64,000 nucleotides of DNA. Source: Solenopsis invicta (taxonomy: Eukaryota; Arthropoda; Insecta; Hymenoptera; Formicidae). The translations under genes were made by a program, and so were the position numbers. Each line of letters opens with the position of its first letter. Position 1 is the stretch's first letter. The notes under the pieces were generated by a model that saw only the letters and a program-made list of their open reading frames with translations, was not told the origin of the DNA and did no database searches. Location of the stretch: assembly GCF_016802725.1 (NCBI RefSeq), contig NC_052677.1, positions 16,976,329-17,040,328 of the forward strand, in the 5' to 3' direction. Positions 25,401 to 35,800 of this stretch are shown in pieces.

Positions 25401-26318
25401 AGTTTGAAACCGAAAGTAGCGGTACACAGTTTGAAAGAATTAGAAATTGTATGTAAAATCCAGAAATATTTCAGCGCCAAGATCCTGCTATGATCGCATA
25501 TAAGTTTTTCTCGTTTTTAAACGTGTTATGTATAAAATGCAATCTATTTTTAATTGTTAATTATTTGATTATTATTTACTCGACAACTCGGTTGATCGCT
25601 ACTACGTACCTGGATAGGATTAGCCGGTCCTGGCTCGCCCGGTCCTTCCATGCACATGTGTTGATGATTGTTTTCCGGTGGAAACTTGGAGCAGTTCAGC
25701 GCGGCGGGCCAGGGGAAGCCAAATCCCTGAAGAACTGGGAAACAACGGGCTCGCACTTGCTCGCACAAGCCTCGACAGGGGCCGATAGGTGCGGGCACCT
25801 TCTCGGTACACATTGGAGCATACACCGAGCACAGAAATAGATGCAATTGCGCACTGCAACAATCAAAAGATTCTATTTTAGAAATTATTATTTTTTAAAT
25901 TATTCAAAGCTTGAGAGGTGAATTGTCAAAAACTCAATATGAAGTCAGCTAGCTTGCTTGTAGATTTTTACGGAAAAAACGAAAATTGATGATGATAATA
26001 ATAATATATAATAATAAACCCAAATAATAATGAATTATTAATAATTATAACTATGTATGTAATATATTATTAATTTTTATAAACATTTTTTATAGAGTTA
26101 TGAAAGCGCATTTACCTGCATCCATATTGAATAAGCGGGCTGAACGTTTGCAAAGTAAAATCAGCATCGCCTTGGATCTCGTGACCAACTAGATTCGGCA
26201 TGACAGTGACATTGTAGCCGAGACCGCGACACATTTCGATTCTGATCGGCTCGCAGGCGCCGTGCGCGCACCATATTGCGCGCACCAACGTCAACAACGG
26301 TAACAGAATCCAACGCAT
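13496..26318 (-). CDS. fz4: Frizzled-4 type Wnt receptor
   Basis: Seven-pass Wnt receptor at the plasma membrane. Six exons on the minus strand: 26116-26318, 25610-25853, 25006-25252, 24174-24426, 16880-17076, 13496-14301. Frames join to 649 aa. A signal peptide (MRWILLPLLTLVRAIWC) precedes the cysteine-rich domain; ITS IDs are CEPIRIEMCRGLGYNVTVMP, NLVGHEI, FLCSVYAPMCTEKV and NCSKFPPENNHQHMCMEGPG, closest to vertebrate FZD4 in my recollection. TM1 starts at AWMAVFATVCLVSV, TM2 is in exon 4, and DVDADELT precedes TM5. Oddities: a run of ten Gln in the first extracellular loop; a Ser/Ala-rich insertion in the third intracellular loop; the cytoplasmic KTxxxW motif after TM7 is replaced by EVTSAC; the His-rich tail ends GSETQV, a class I PDZ ligand like that of FZD4. 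The large introns hold many repeats. Confidence 0.93.
14302..16879 (-). other. Fz4 intron 5
   Basis: 2.6 kb intron. Mostly AT-rich to 15600. 15780-16000 and 16240-16660 are more GC-rich and mixed, without recognisable coding exons. Nothing else supported. Confidence 0.5.
18509..18945. mobile_element. Candidate inverted-repeat element (host of a nested MITE)
   Basis: The left end contains GTATTTGGTATTTGTAATTA near 18519-18541. The right end, read on the opposite strand from about 18920, contains GGTATTTGGTATTTGTGATTA. Interior segments also partly mirror each other (the ccatttttat blocks at about 18555 and 18803). A shorter element with different ends interrupts it at 18679-18779. No ORF. Outer limits are approximate. 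Confidence 0.4.
18679..18779. mobile_element. Short MITE, AACCCTTAA family
   Basis: A 101-bp unit bounded by AACCCTTAATTATACTAGT (left) and AACCCTTAACTACACTAGT (right end on the opposite strand), two mismatches in 19. The ends match those of the element at 6798-7212. It sits inside another inverted-repeat element, which suggests a later insertion. Confidence 0.6.
22353..22431. repeat. Short hairpin element, CCATACA family, copy 1
   Basis: The left end CCCATACAACACAACATATT and the right end on the opposite strand CCATACAGCACATAATAGC are imperfect inverted repeats around a core of about 30 bp with GCATTGTTGC. A second copy is at 29201-29268. Confidence 0.5.
23018..23178. mobile_element. Fold-back MITE, about 160 bp
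   Basis: The left arm begins CCCGGTCAACACAGATCACC. The right arm, read on the opposite strand from 23178, begins TCCCAGTCAACACAGATCAT. Pairing continues inward for about 75 bp (GTTAAAATTTTGCACTC... against ATTAAAATTTCGCACTC..., then ATGTAAATGTAA in both). Nearly the whole unit can form one hairpin. No ORF. Confidence 0.65.
23405..23508. repeat. Second hairpin element near the 23.0-kb MITE
   Basis: TGTAATACAAATGT at 23408-23421 is exactly the reverse complement of ACATTTGTATTACA at 23491-23504, with weaker pairing outside. The 70-bp interior is AT-rich. Possibly related in type to the element at 23018-23178, but the ends differ. Confidence 0.5.
24260..24289 (-). repeat. CAG/CAA repeat encoding ten glutamines in Fz4
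   Basis: Ten codons (CAA/CAG mixture) encode a polyglutamine run within Fz4 exon 4, in the predicted first extracellular loop between TM2 and TM3. CAA interruptions make it a mixed, probably stable repeat. Confidence 0.85.
24826..24942. repeat. Possible degenerate inverted-repeat element in Fz4 intron 3
   Basis: The left end TGTCCGAAATCGGGTCATTA and the opposite-strand right end TGTCCAAAATCAAGACATAA pair imperfectly, and the interior carries repeated AGACGTCTTAAAG/AAAGATG-type words. Weak evidence. Confidence 0.3.
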
Positions 26319-28702
26319 TTTTCACGATTTTTCAAATTGTTAAATCGTAAAAGACATTATTTAAAATTTTCCCTCGTATGTGTCACTCGCCGTCGGTCGA
26401 TCGGCGTGTTAGGACGTCGAGCGCGCATAATGCGGAGATTTCAATTAGACACTCTAAAACAACGTAAAACATAAATACAGAAGATAAATAAACGTAAAAC
26501 ATATATAAATGTATGAGTTTCAGGATCTTTGTAAATTTAATTTTAATTGAACTCTTTTGCAAAGAAATATGATTTTGCATGTAAAAATGTAATTTTTTTA
26601 CATAGATTTTAGCTTGGAAAAAACAATTAATAAGTTAAAACTTGTTTTTTTTTAATTTAAAAATAATTGAGTTAACTTGAGTTATTAATTAACTTGAGTT
26701 ATTAATTTTTTAACTTAGTTATTACCTAATTCTAATTAAAATAGCTTAGTGAAATTAGTTCAGTTATAACTTCTTGTAATTTATAAAGTAAAAAAAGTGT
26801 AAAAAATTGTTAGTATTTTAATTCTTAAATGTTAATTATTAAGTAGTGTTAATGTATGAAAAAAAAAATTGCACTACATTAAAAACAGTTATTTAAAAAT
26901 TCAAAATTAGATCAAAAGAGACACGTCTTTTATCGATTAATTAAGATGTAATTTTATTATTTATTCAACTGGACTCACTTTCTCGTCATAATTACGGTCC
27001 TGTCGCAGCTTCATTTAAAGAGCTGTCAAATTCAATCTCGACTTAACGGGGAATTCAATTAACTTGCTTGCGCGTTAAATGAGATCAATTTAACCGGCGT
27101 TTTTCTCCAGCGCAGACACGGTCTTGATTTTAATTTAATCAAGTTCCAACAAAACTGACAGTCAGATCTCTAACGCGATAACAGCCAACTCACGTCACCC
27201 TCGTGTCTCTCGCGACACGGATATCAAACTCGACGAAATTTAGATTTCACAGGCTTCAACCTAATAATTTATGAATTATGTTATGTTTCAGTGAGTCTCG
27301 CTCATTACGCACGTGTTAGCAGTGGCACTCGTCACTTTCCGGGGAAGGAAACTATATACGTGAGCACGTGTGCACGCTCTGCATCCAACAATGATTGATC
27401 AACGATCCACGATTCGGCGTAATGTTGACGCGCGACACGCGCGCGTTTAAACGACGTAGCGTTGACACAGGAGCGCGATTTCAAACGCGAGCTGTTGCAG
27501 CAGCCGATCACAAAGACGACCGCATCATAAGACGGTCGCCTTATTTTCACGCGCGGAAACGTTGCGGAAAGCGATCGCGCGTGCTACAATGATCCCCCGA
27601 CGGGCGGATCATGGCGAATTTAATCGCGAGTTAATCGCAGGATTATTAATGTCCGAGGCAGGGATTTAAACCGCGCGCTATCCTCGCTCCTCGAAGATCT
27701 CCGTGCGACTAAACGCACTCGTCCACGGATACGGAGATCGCGCCCTAGCGTGACGTCTGTTTATCCCTCCCCTCCATCCCCTCCTTCGCTCGTTCGTTTC
27801 TTTACAGGGCCTTCCCCTCTCTCCACTCCGGCAGAGGTTTCCATCGTCCCGTCGTGTGCCTTCTCCGTTGTTCACCGCATGGCGATCAGTGGCGATCGAG
27901 TCCAATCGACTCGATCCGACTCTGATTACTCTGCGTTCGGTATGCGGCGCGGAATCATTTTTGTATATTACGTTTCACGTGCGTATATAACTTATAAAGA
28001 AAGAGAGAGGAAATGAGCATATTTTAAGCCTGAGCGGTTGAACATAAACGCGCGTTGCGAAATAGCAAAAGAAGTCGTTCTCACGAAGGAGTTATCGGTC
28101 AAGAGATCTCACGGAACTTGATAAAAAAAAAAAAAAAAAAAAAAAGTAGAAGCAAACTCAGAAAACATCGAGGTCGTTGTGGATATTTGTAAAATAGAGT
28201 AATTTCAGTATATGCGTCGCACCAATCGAACACTTGATTTATCAAGTACTATTTATTATGTTTAAGACTTTTTCTATTTCTTCCAAAAATATATGAAAGG
28301 AACCTCCTCCGATTATATTTAATGAATATTTAAGAAACGTTATGCTTTTTTGACGTATAAAAACATTTGTTTAACATTTTTAATGTTTATGTCTAGAAAT
28401 TGTCTAAAAGATGTGTCTAAAAAGATTTTACTAGACATAATTTTTTAGAATTCCTAAAAAAACTCTGTGAACATCTTAAAAAAAAGCTATTTTTAAAATT
28501 ATTCCGAAAGATAACTTAATTCAATATATCTGAATGACATCTCAAATTATTGCATGTTTCGAAATTAAAAAAGAATTCAAGACATCTTAAGACATGGCAA
28601 AAATATCTTTGAAAAATTTAAAAGATATATCTCTTTGCTTATATGAGAAATATTTATCATCTGGCGAGTTGAAAGTCTTGCGTGGAAGGAGGAGGTTCTT
28701 AC
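26319..28702. other. Fz4 upstream region
   Basis: The first Fz4 coding exon ends at 26318, so promoter and any 5' UTR exon lie here. 26580-26880 is AT-rich with repeated AACTTGAGTTATTAATT-type words. 27290-27960 is CpG-rich and promoter-like. A poly-A run of about 24 lies near 28122-28145. 28340-28640 holds repeated AAGACATCTTAA/AAAGATGTGTCT-type words. No gene recognised. Confidence 0.4.
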
Positions 28703-28957
28703 CATTTCGGCAGCTGCTACATCTACAAGATCCGTCGAGAGTAGATTAGGAGGGAGGGAAGGGCACGCTCTCATTATCATATCCTGATGTTTGGCAGCGG
28801 TTAAGGCTGCCTTTACGGGCTGTATTTTCTTGGTATAATTGGGTCTGGAGTTCCTCGGGTTCCCCTTCTCTCGTATTCTCCTTTCCATCTCGTTTCTTCG
28901 TTGCTTTCTCCCTCGCTCGTTCAGAGATTCGGCATTTATTGCAGAGCGACTCGGCAT
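28703..28957 (-). CDS. Possible orphan first coding exon, function unknown
   Basis: An 85-codon open frame starts at ATG (28955-28957) and runs to a good donor, ATG|GTAAGAACC, at 28702/28701. It encodes a basic N-terminal part (RGRKQRRNEMERRIREKGNP) and a more neutral C-terminal part (LPPNLLSTDLVDVAAAEM). Base composition is more even than the flanks. I find no partner exon and no family match, so it could also be chance or part of a repeat. If real it could be a 5' exon of a minus-strand transcript. Confidence 0.25.
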
Positions 28958-29570
28958 TCTCTCTTGTTGTTCCTTCCTCGCTCGAACGGGGTGAAAAATT
29001 TATTAGCCCAAACTACGTAAAAAAATAGCTTTGTCACGGACATTCGTGCCGCTGCGTGCCTTTGAAAGCGCGCTCTCGAGATTGCATATCCGCCCTTGGA
29101 TTTCTTTCGTAAATGATGTTCTTTGATCTGGAAAAATTCCTGGAAAATTTGCAGAAAAAAAATTTTTCCAGGTTTTTTTCTTTTAAGATAATATCACTTT
29201 CCATACAGCACAGTATATTACAGCGTCGCAAAGTTCTTGCAACATTGTTGGAATGTATTGTGTATGGGTTTTTTGTCCCTCTACGTCAATCGCTTTAAGA
29301 TTTCTTTCTCACATTTAAAAACTATAAGAAATAAATAATTTATCAATAAAGTCCGCTGTCATTGTCACAGTGTTATCCGCATTTTTTCAAAAGAAATGGG
29401 AAAAATCGGGTTATTCCATCAATTTTATTTTTCTAAAAGAGAGAAAAATACTAGTACTTCATTACTTCAGCTGTTTTTCTGCATTTCTCGGGAAAGAAAA
29501 CAGAAAAAAAATTTGTTTCGTTTTCTTCCTTGATTTTATTTTTCTGAAAAATCAAGAACAGTCGTTTGCG
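28958..29570. other. Spacer with a hairpin element; V-ATPase D 3' end
   Basis: Contains the second CCATACA hairpin (29201-29268). An AATAAA on the minus strand at 29535-29540 lies 31 nt past the stop of the V-ATPase D gene and is its likely polyadenylation signal. Nothing else supported. Confidence 0.5.
29201..29268. repeat. Short hairpin element, CCATACA family, copy 2
   Basis: Left end CCATACAGCACAGTATATTA; opposite-strand right end CCCATACACAATACATTCC. The core contains TTGCAACATTGTTGG. Same end motif and size class as 22353-22431. Confidence 0.5.
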
Positions 29571-30626
29571 TCAAAAGAGAAGGTCCTCGTCCGTGTCGTC
29601 AAGCACGTTGGCGTTCCGAGTGAAATCGTAAGAGGATCGCCTGTCGCGTTGCTTTGTCTTCCGCTCCCGTATTTTCTTAAGGCGATAGAATTCCTCTCGT
29701 TCGTACTCGTCGAGCTCGGTGATGATGTAGGCGAGGGTTCGTTCTAATCGTGGTATAATGATGTGCCGAAGAGCGTTTACGCGACGTCTCGTCGTCTTGA
29801 CTGCCCGGTCGAGGATCTGAAAGTTGCGCTGCAATGATGCCAATTCGACCAGTAGATTGATCGCCTTCTCGTAATTTATCTTCAATTTAGCCACCTGTTG
29901 GCATACGGCAGCTTGCGGATTACCGACAGCGACGTGTACAATTGATCAAATTAAAGAGGCTCTCCAGTCTTTTCATATAAGATCAAATTTTGAGAATAAG
30001 TTTAGAATTTATAAAATTATAAGGCTTATCATTATGACAAAATAAATAAATAAATAATTAATATATTTGTTTATCGTTTAGTATTTTAAAAATGGCGATG
30101 CTAAAAACTCCTTTATTAAAACATATATAAATAAATGAAAAATCATGTGAGGTATTCTCTTCCACTTTCGTAAGCTGAAGAATCTCCATAAAATTTGCGT
30201 TTATCATATAGCAAATATCGTATGGCGTATAATCACTTGTTGACCGCCTCTGGCCAATCCGGCAAACCTGAAGGGATCGCCGCCACTGCGGAAGGGCTCG
30301 TAAATCCACAGTCGAATTCCACCGATCATCTCCTGCCTGGATTGAATCTTGGTTTTGGCCTTGTTGACCGCCTGCAGGACCAGCTCGTTTACTCCACCTG
30401 TCGCGTAATTGACTTCGACCAGCGAGAAGGCCGCGTCCCTCATAACTTGGCCGAGTTGCGATTTGCTCTTGAGTAATTGCGACGCAATCGCGCGAAATCG
30501 GTTTAAGAGACCGTCGATCCGTTTCGTGAGTAAATCGTGACCTCTACGGGCGCAGATCAAACGGCATTTCACGCTGTTGTACGAACTGGACGTCGGAAAA
30601 ACCGCCAGCCTGTCTACGATCTCCAT
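29571..30626 (-). CDS. V-type proton ATPase subunit D, divergent paralogue
   Basis: Subunit D is the central-stalk (rotor) coiled coil of the V1 sector, passing rotation from ATP hydrolysis in A3B3 to the membrane ring. Two exons, 30237-30626 and 29571-29894, join in phase 0 to 237 aa (family about 245-250). Family blocks are AAFSLVEVNYATGGVNELVL, LARGGQQ|VAKLKINY across the intron, LVELASLQRNF, RRVNALRHIIIPRLERTLAY and ELDEYEREEFYRLKKI. The N-terminal helix (residues 1-60) is much less like the ubiquitous form: it starts MEIVDRLAVFPTSSSYNS and the usual lysine-rich stretch is altered. The tail is Arg/Asp-rich and ends DDTDEDLLF. I infer a lineage- or tissue-specific paralogue, as flies have Vha36 paralogues with restricted expression, and not the housekeeping gene. 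Promoter unknown. Confidence 0.88.
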
Positions 30627-30761
30627 GATTGTTTTTTGTATCGAAATTATTGGTTATAATAATCAGTTTTATTTTATTAATTTTTTTATACTAGAAGATT
30701 GATTTTCAATTGTAACTATATATCGAATTGAATTGTTGTAAAGAAAGAGATTCTCTCATAA

Positions 30762-30832
30762 GCATCGGTGGTTCAGTGGTAGAATGCTCGCCTGCCACGC
30801 GGGCGGCCCGGGTTCGATTCCCGGCCGATGCA
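30762..30832 (+). tRNA. tRNA-Gly (anticodon GCC)
   Basis: 71-nt tRNA with acceptor stem GCATCGG/CCGATGC, discriminator A, A-box TGGTTCAGTGG, anticodon loop with GCC (…CTGCCAC…) and B-box GGTTCGATTCC. No intron. A T-run starting at 30836 serves as the Pol III terminator. The nearly universal animal Gly-GCC sequence. Confidence 0.97.
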
Positions 30833-31186
30833 AATTTTTTTTTTTTTATATATAAAATTTTATTATGTAAAATTCATAAATTTTATTATATTAAATTAGT
30901 ATAGTAATACTTTTTAAAAAAATTAGATAATTTTAAATAACAGATACATGGATTATATAAATTTAATACATTTTATTTATAAATTAAATTTATATGAAAT
31001 AAGAAACACAAGAAAGAAGAAAGTTGTTTTTATATGAGAATATATTTTTTTTCTTATACATAGATAAGCTTTTAGAAAAAGATAAAATATAAAATATCCA
31101 AATTATTATTATAGATATTTTATAAATGGTTTAAAAAAATTGTATATTTGAGCTATTAAATCTTTCGCATGGACAAAAAATATTTT

Positions 31187-31257
31187 TGCATCGGCCGGGA
31201 ATCGAACCCGGGCCGCCCGCGTGGCAGGCGAGCATTCTACCACTGAACCACCGATGC
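31187..31257 (-). tRNA. tRNA-Gly (anticodon GCC), second copy
   Basis: Identical over all 71 nt to the gene at 30762-30832 but on the opposite strand, so the two genes converge with 354 bp between them. A T6 run on the minus strand follows near 31179-31174 as terminator. An 74-codon ORF across it is an artefact. Confidence 0.97.
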
Positions 31258-31553
31258 TCTTGTTGAACTCTCCTAGCTCTAGTATTTTCATCCTTGTATT
31301 AATTTCTCTTTTTCTAAAATCCATTTCCAACACTATTTTTAACTTATAATTTCAATTCCAAAACAGAATTCTGGTTATATAATTTTATATTTTTTACGTA
31401 ATTATTTAAACAATTTTTTTATCTTACAACGCTTGCCAATTTTAGAACAAATATGTATTAAAAGAAATTATAGGAACAATTTCAAACAAAGAATTTTTAT
31501 TAAACAAATTATTCAAATTTTTTTAACGAATAATTAATAATTAATCTCCAAGA

Positions 31554-32480
31554 TTAATGATTCAAATCCCAATATTGTTCGCCGTATTCTCCATTTCTGT
31601 TACCCCATTTCACCTAAAATAAAATAATTACATTTTAGGTGAATTTGAACATAAATATCAACAAATCAATAAATTTAAAAAATATACAAACAATGTAAAG
31701 ATAAATAATAATTCGAAAACAGCCATTTGATTTATAATATAATTATTGTTTAAATTATTGTTTAAATCAAGAGCTGTCATCCTCGCTCTAGTGCTTATTG
31801 TCGTTTTCGAATTATTATTTGTTTTAATATTCAAAATAAATGTTTAATTTGTTTTAACATTCCAGGTATTGTTCTGATTAACGAGAAAATGCAAGAAAAT
31901 GTATATAAAATACAAAATAATATTGTAGTATAAAATGATTTATAATGCAAAAGCTTATTGCTTATATGCTTATACGAAATGAGATAATTACCTTGCCGCT
32001 ATAACGATTGTTGTCAAAATCTTTTCGTTCGAATCTTTGTTCCCATTCACTAGGATTCTCACAGACATGACCAAATTCAAGTTTAAAAGGTGTCAACTGT
32101 TCCGAAAATATGTCTCTGCATTACATAGAATAAATATAAAAAATTGTAAATAGAATTTTATCCTGAAACCTGACGCTGTTTATAAATCTTTAAAAAGAAC
32201 TTTACTCACTGAAAATATTGTCCCATCGATAAAATACCCGTTTCTTCTTGCTTGCCTTCTTTATTCACATCTGTGAATTTAGTTATAATTAAAAAAATTT
32301 ATATATATATATTGTAAAATGTGATACACATAATTGAATCAGTTCGTTCATAACAGGATATTTACCTGTTGAAGTCATTTCTGTAAGTTTCTCCAGTAAA
32401 TTGGCCGTGATAGAATTTACAAGAAGCAATATTGTTACAAATTGTGTCAAAAATAAATGAAAATGATATTTCAATTGCAT
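31554..32480 (-). CDS. Small secreted protein of unknown function
   Basis: Four exons on the minus strand: 32366-32480, 32210-32270, 31992-32115, 31554-31613. All have good GT-AG borders and consistent phases (1, 2, 0), giving 119 aa. The N-terminus has a clear signal peptide: hydrophobic LFLTQFVTILLLVNS with likely cleavage after SITA. The mature part is about 93 aa, charged, and has a single Cys (GHVCENPSEW). The C-terminal region is Gly/Asn/Trp-rich: SGKVKWGNRNGEYGEQYWD, ending LNH. I do not recognise a domain. Four small exons with coherent phase and a signal peptide argue strongly for a real gene. An AATAAA at 31496-31501 (minus) is about 55 nt past the stop. Confidence 0.8.
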
Positions 32481-32769
32481 TGTTGTACTTAATAATATAA
32501 TATAAAACTTGCAATCGGGAGACGAGAAAGCAATCCGTCTGATTGAATGAATGCTGAAGTACTAAACGCCTATTGAATAAGAGAAATTACATTCTCTACC
32601 TTGTGAGGTTTTTCAGATAGTATGCTCTATTTAGTAGAATAGTGAAAGTGGATTAGCATTATTGATGTAGAATCTAAATATTTCAATGCAAACGTCTAGT
32701 TTTTAAATAATATATACTATAATAAATGCAACTGCAAAATTGTTTTAAATATTATATTTTTCATAGTAT

Positions 32770-32775
32770 TTTATT
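32770..32775 (-). terminator. Polyadenylation signal of MICU1
   Basis: AATAAA on the minus strand, about 70 nt downstream of the MICU1 stop codon. Confidence 0.55.
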
Positions 32776-32845
32776 TCTTTCTCAATAAATTATTATACAA
32801 TTAATAAAACAAACACTTAATGAAGAAGCATTTCAATATACTAAA

Positions 32846-35800
32846 TTATTTATCGTACGACAAGAGATTGCTATGTTTTGCGCATTTTATTAGGGACTGA
32901 ATTAACTTGACAAATCCAGTGTCCTTTGACTTCTCCAGACCGCGAAGTACACGGTTCTTCATCACAGCAACAAACTCCCGATTGCTGAGTTGTCCGTCCA
33001 CTGTTGAGCGAGATTGGCGATATATAATTTAATTATTTAAGATATATTAGTGCTTTCATGATTAAAAAAATAAAATATGGATTTTTTTTAGCAGTCTGTT
33101 AATGCAAATAATATTTTTATTGATAAAATTTAACTCACTGTTCTCGTCGAAAATTGTGTATACTACTTGAATAATATGGTCATCTAGATCAACATGTGCT
33201 ACAGTTTTTGCCACGTGCTTCAATGTCGCTGCACAATTCATACAGAATTATATATGAATAAATCAATATCACATTATGTATAAATATATCAATAAAAACA
33301 CACTGTCACGTTTGTTTTATATTTTTAGCTATACCGAATATTTCTTACAATAAATCATAATTATTTTAAATTAATTTAATACTTAAGTTTTAATTAGAAT
33401 ATTTGTAACTAGTAATGAAATTATTCTGTATACCTTGATCGATAGATGCGCCAGCAATATGATAGAATGTCAGGGCTGTATCAACGTCGTTAATGTTGTT
33501 TAAAAAGTGGAAAAACTTGAGGTATTCCTCTTTGCTGATCCCTTTGGGATTTTCTTTGAAGCTGTAAATAATTGATATTTAACTATACAATAATTTCTCG
33601 GGTTTCAGATATAAAAATTGATTTTCATACTTACGTCTTTTTCACTCTCTTCAACATTTTTGCCTTCTTTTTCGCTGGATATCCAGCGTAAGCCAACAAT
33701 AATTCTGTAAAATCTATCTCGGTGATATTGCCATCTTCATCCGGATTTCGTCGTTCAAACTAGATAGAAACAGACAAATAAACATAAATAAGTTCGAATT
33801 GTAATTTTAAGAAAAATCCAAATTTAATTAATTATCATACCTCAAGACTCAGAATTTCTTGTTGCAGCTGCTTCTGAAAGTCCAAGAACTTTTCGATCGT
33901 TAGTTTTTGATTCATTTGTGGCCCAAAAAAATATGTTGTTAATGCAGAATTTACACCCTAAAATCCCAATAAAAAAATTCTTGAGACTTTCATTATTCAA
34001 TCTAGATTGTTCATACATATAATTCAAATTTAAGGTTGCGTCATACATTTTAAGATTACGTTTATATGATTATTTACGTATTGTTTTATCTTTGTTTATA
34101 CAAATTTTTTCATGTAAATTATAAATTAGATAACATACAGAAACAAAATAATTAAATTGTAAGATATCTATTAATATGTTTGATTTCAATAATGATAAAG
34201 TAAAAATAAATATTAAAAATTAGAAAATAAAATATAGTTTTCATTATTTCTGATGAAATTTGAATTTTCGATGATCTATTGTTTACACATAGATGACACG
34301 TAATGTATAATAGATTCTTTCACGCCTGACGCTCAAATTATAACAAGCATTTAACATTTATTATTCTCAAAATATTAATAATAGAACCTTAAATGTGTTT
34401 CCTGTAGTTGCGTGATCGCGATGCCGGGTACCTATACTGGTTTGTTGCCGTATCAATGTAGCTACTTTTCCAAATTCTTCGGAATCGACATCACCATCTC
34501 CGTTGAAATCAAACATTCGAAATGCGATTTCAAAGTGACGCCTAGAAGCTATAAAATAGATTTAGATTATTGAAACTTGATAAATTATGCTGGTTACACA
34601 ATTAAAGATTAACGATAGTAAAAGTCACTCACTTGACAATACGGTCAGCAGAAAAATATAATCAGAGAAAGTAATAAGACCCGCACTGCCCAGTTTGTAG
34701 AAGATACTATCTTCGTCCAATTCTAATTCTAATTTAGTGTGAATGTTCTAAACAGGAAAGGGAGCATTTTTATATAAATATCTTGTTTAGTAATTTTTCA
34801 TTGAATCTCACTAATGTACCTTTGGATCATAACGCTTGTACTGATCCAGCCCAAGACCTGAAAAGAAATAATAGATTTTTTACTATCACAATTTTTTTTA
34901 AATAACTTATACAAAATATAAATTCAATTATTAGATTTTGAAAAAATTATAATTTGAAAATGTTAGTTGATTTGCACATGCAGAGAAGCTGTCGCAAAGC
35001 GTCAGCAAATACCTTACAATTAATTGTAAATATCTTGTCAATGAACATTAAAATTTGGAAATGAGGAAAGGTTTATAACGTAGGATTACCATCAGGTTGT
35101 TTTACGCCAGGTGTTATTGATCTTAAAAAATCATCCGGCGTCATAAATACTTCGTGTATGTCGTTGGTTGTGACTTGGAGAGTTGCAAAGTAACGGAACA
35201 CTTTGTCTGGCGTAGAATAATGCCTTATACGATTTTCGTATTCTATTATCTGTGCATACATTAATCGAGTCGCGTTAATCGATAGTTTTAAAAGTATACA
35301 AAATTATTGCAGATCTTTAATTATAATAATTCTTACGATAACGTTCGATTTCAACCACCGTTTTTACTTAGATGTTACATAACAAATTAAAGTATGCGAA
35401 TATTTGAGTTAGCAGAGCGAAGCAGGTAAGTAGTTGTTAATAGGATTTAAAGTTGACAATTGTGAATAGACAGAATCTTTTGAAAAACTTCAGGATTATG
35501 TTTTGCCACCAATATAGTAAATTAGTACTTTGGAAGCCCTACCAGTTGGCTGTTGCAGGTCTGGTGTAATAGCTCGGAGAAAATCATCGGGTGTCATATA
35601 GGTTTCGGTACTTTCTAAATTACTTATTTGCACAGTCGCGAAGTAACGAAAGATTTTGTCTGGCGTCGAATACGCTCTTATCCTGTTCTCGTACTCTATT
35701 ATCTGCAAAAACACTTCAGCCTGCATCGGTCTGCTGTATAGATATGTTGATGCAAATAAATCAAGACGCAAGATTTTCAATATTAATTTAACGATGTATG

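Noticed and set aside
27750..28016. 88-codon plus-strand ORF
   Set aside because: Lies in CpG-rich upstream DNA, no partner exon, overlapped by an opposite-strand ORF.
31109..31333. 74-codon ORF across a tRNA
   Set aside because: Its central part is a translation of tRNA-Gly(GCC).
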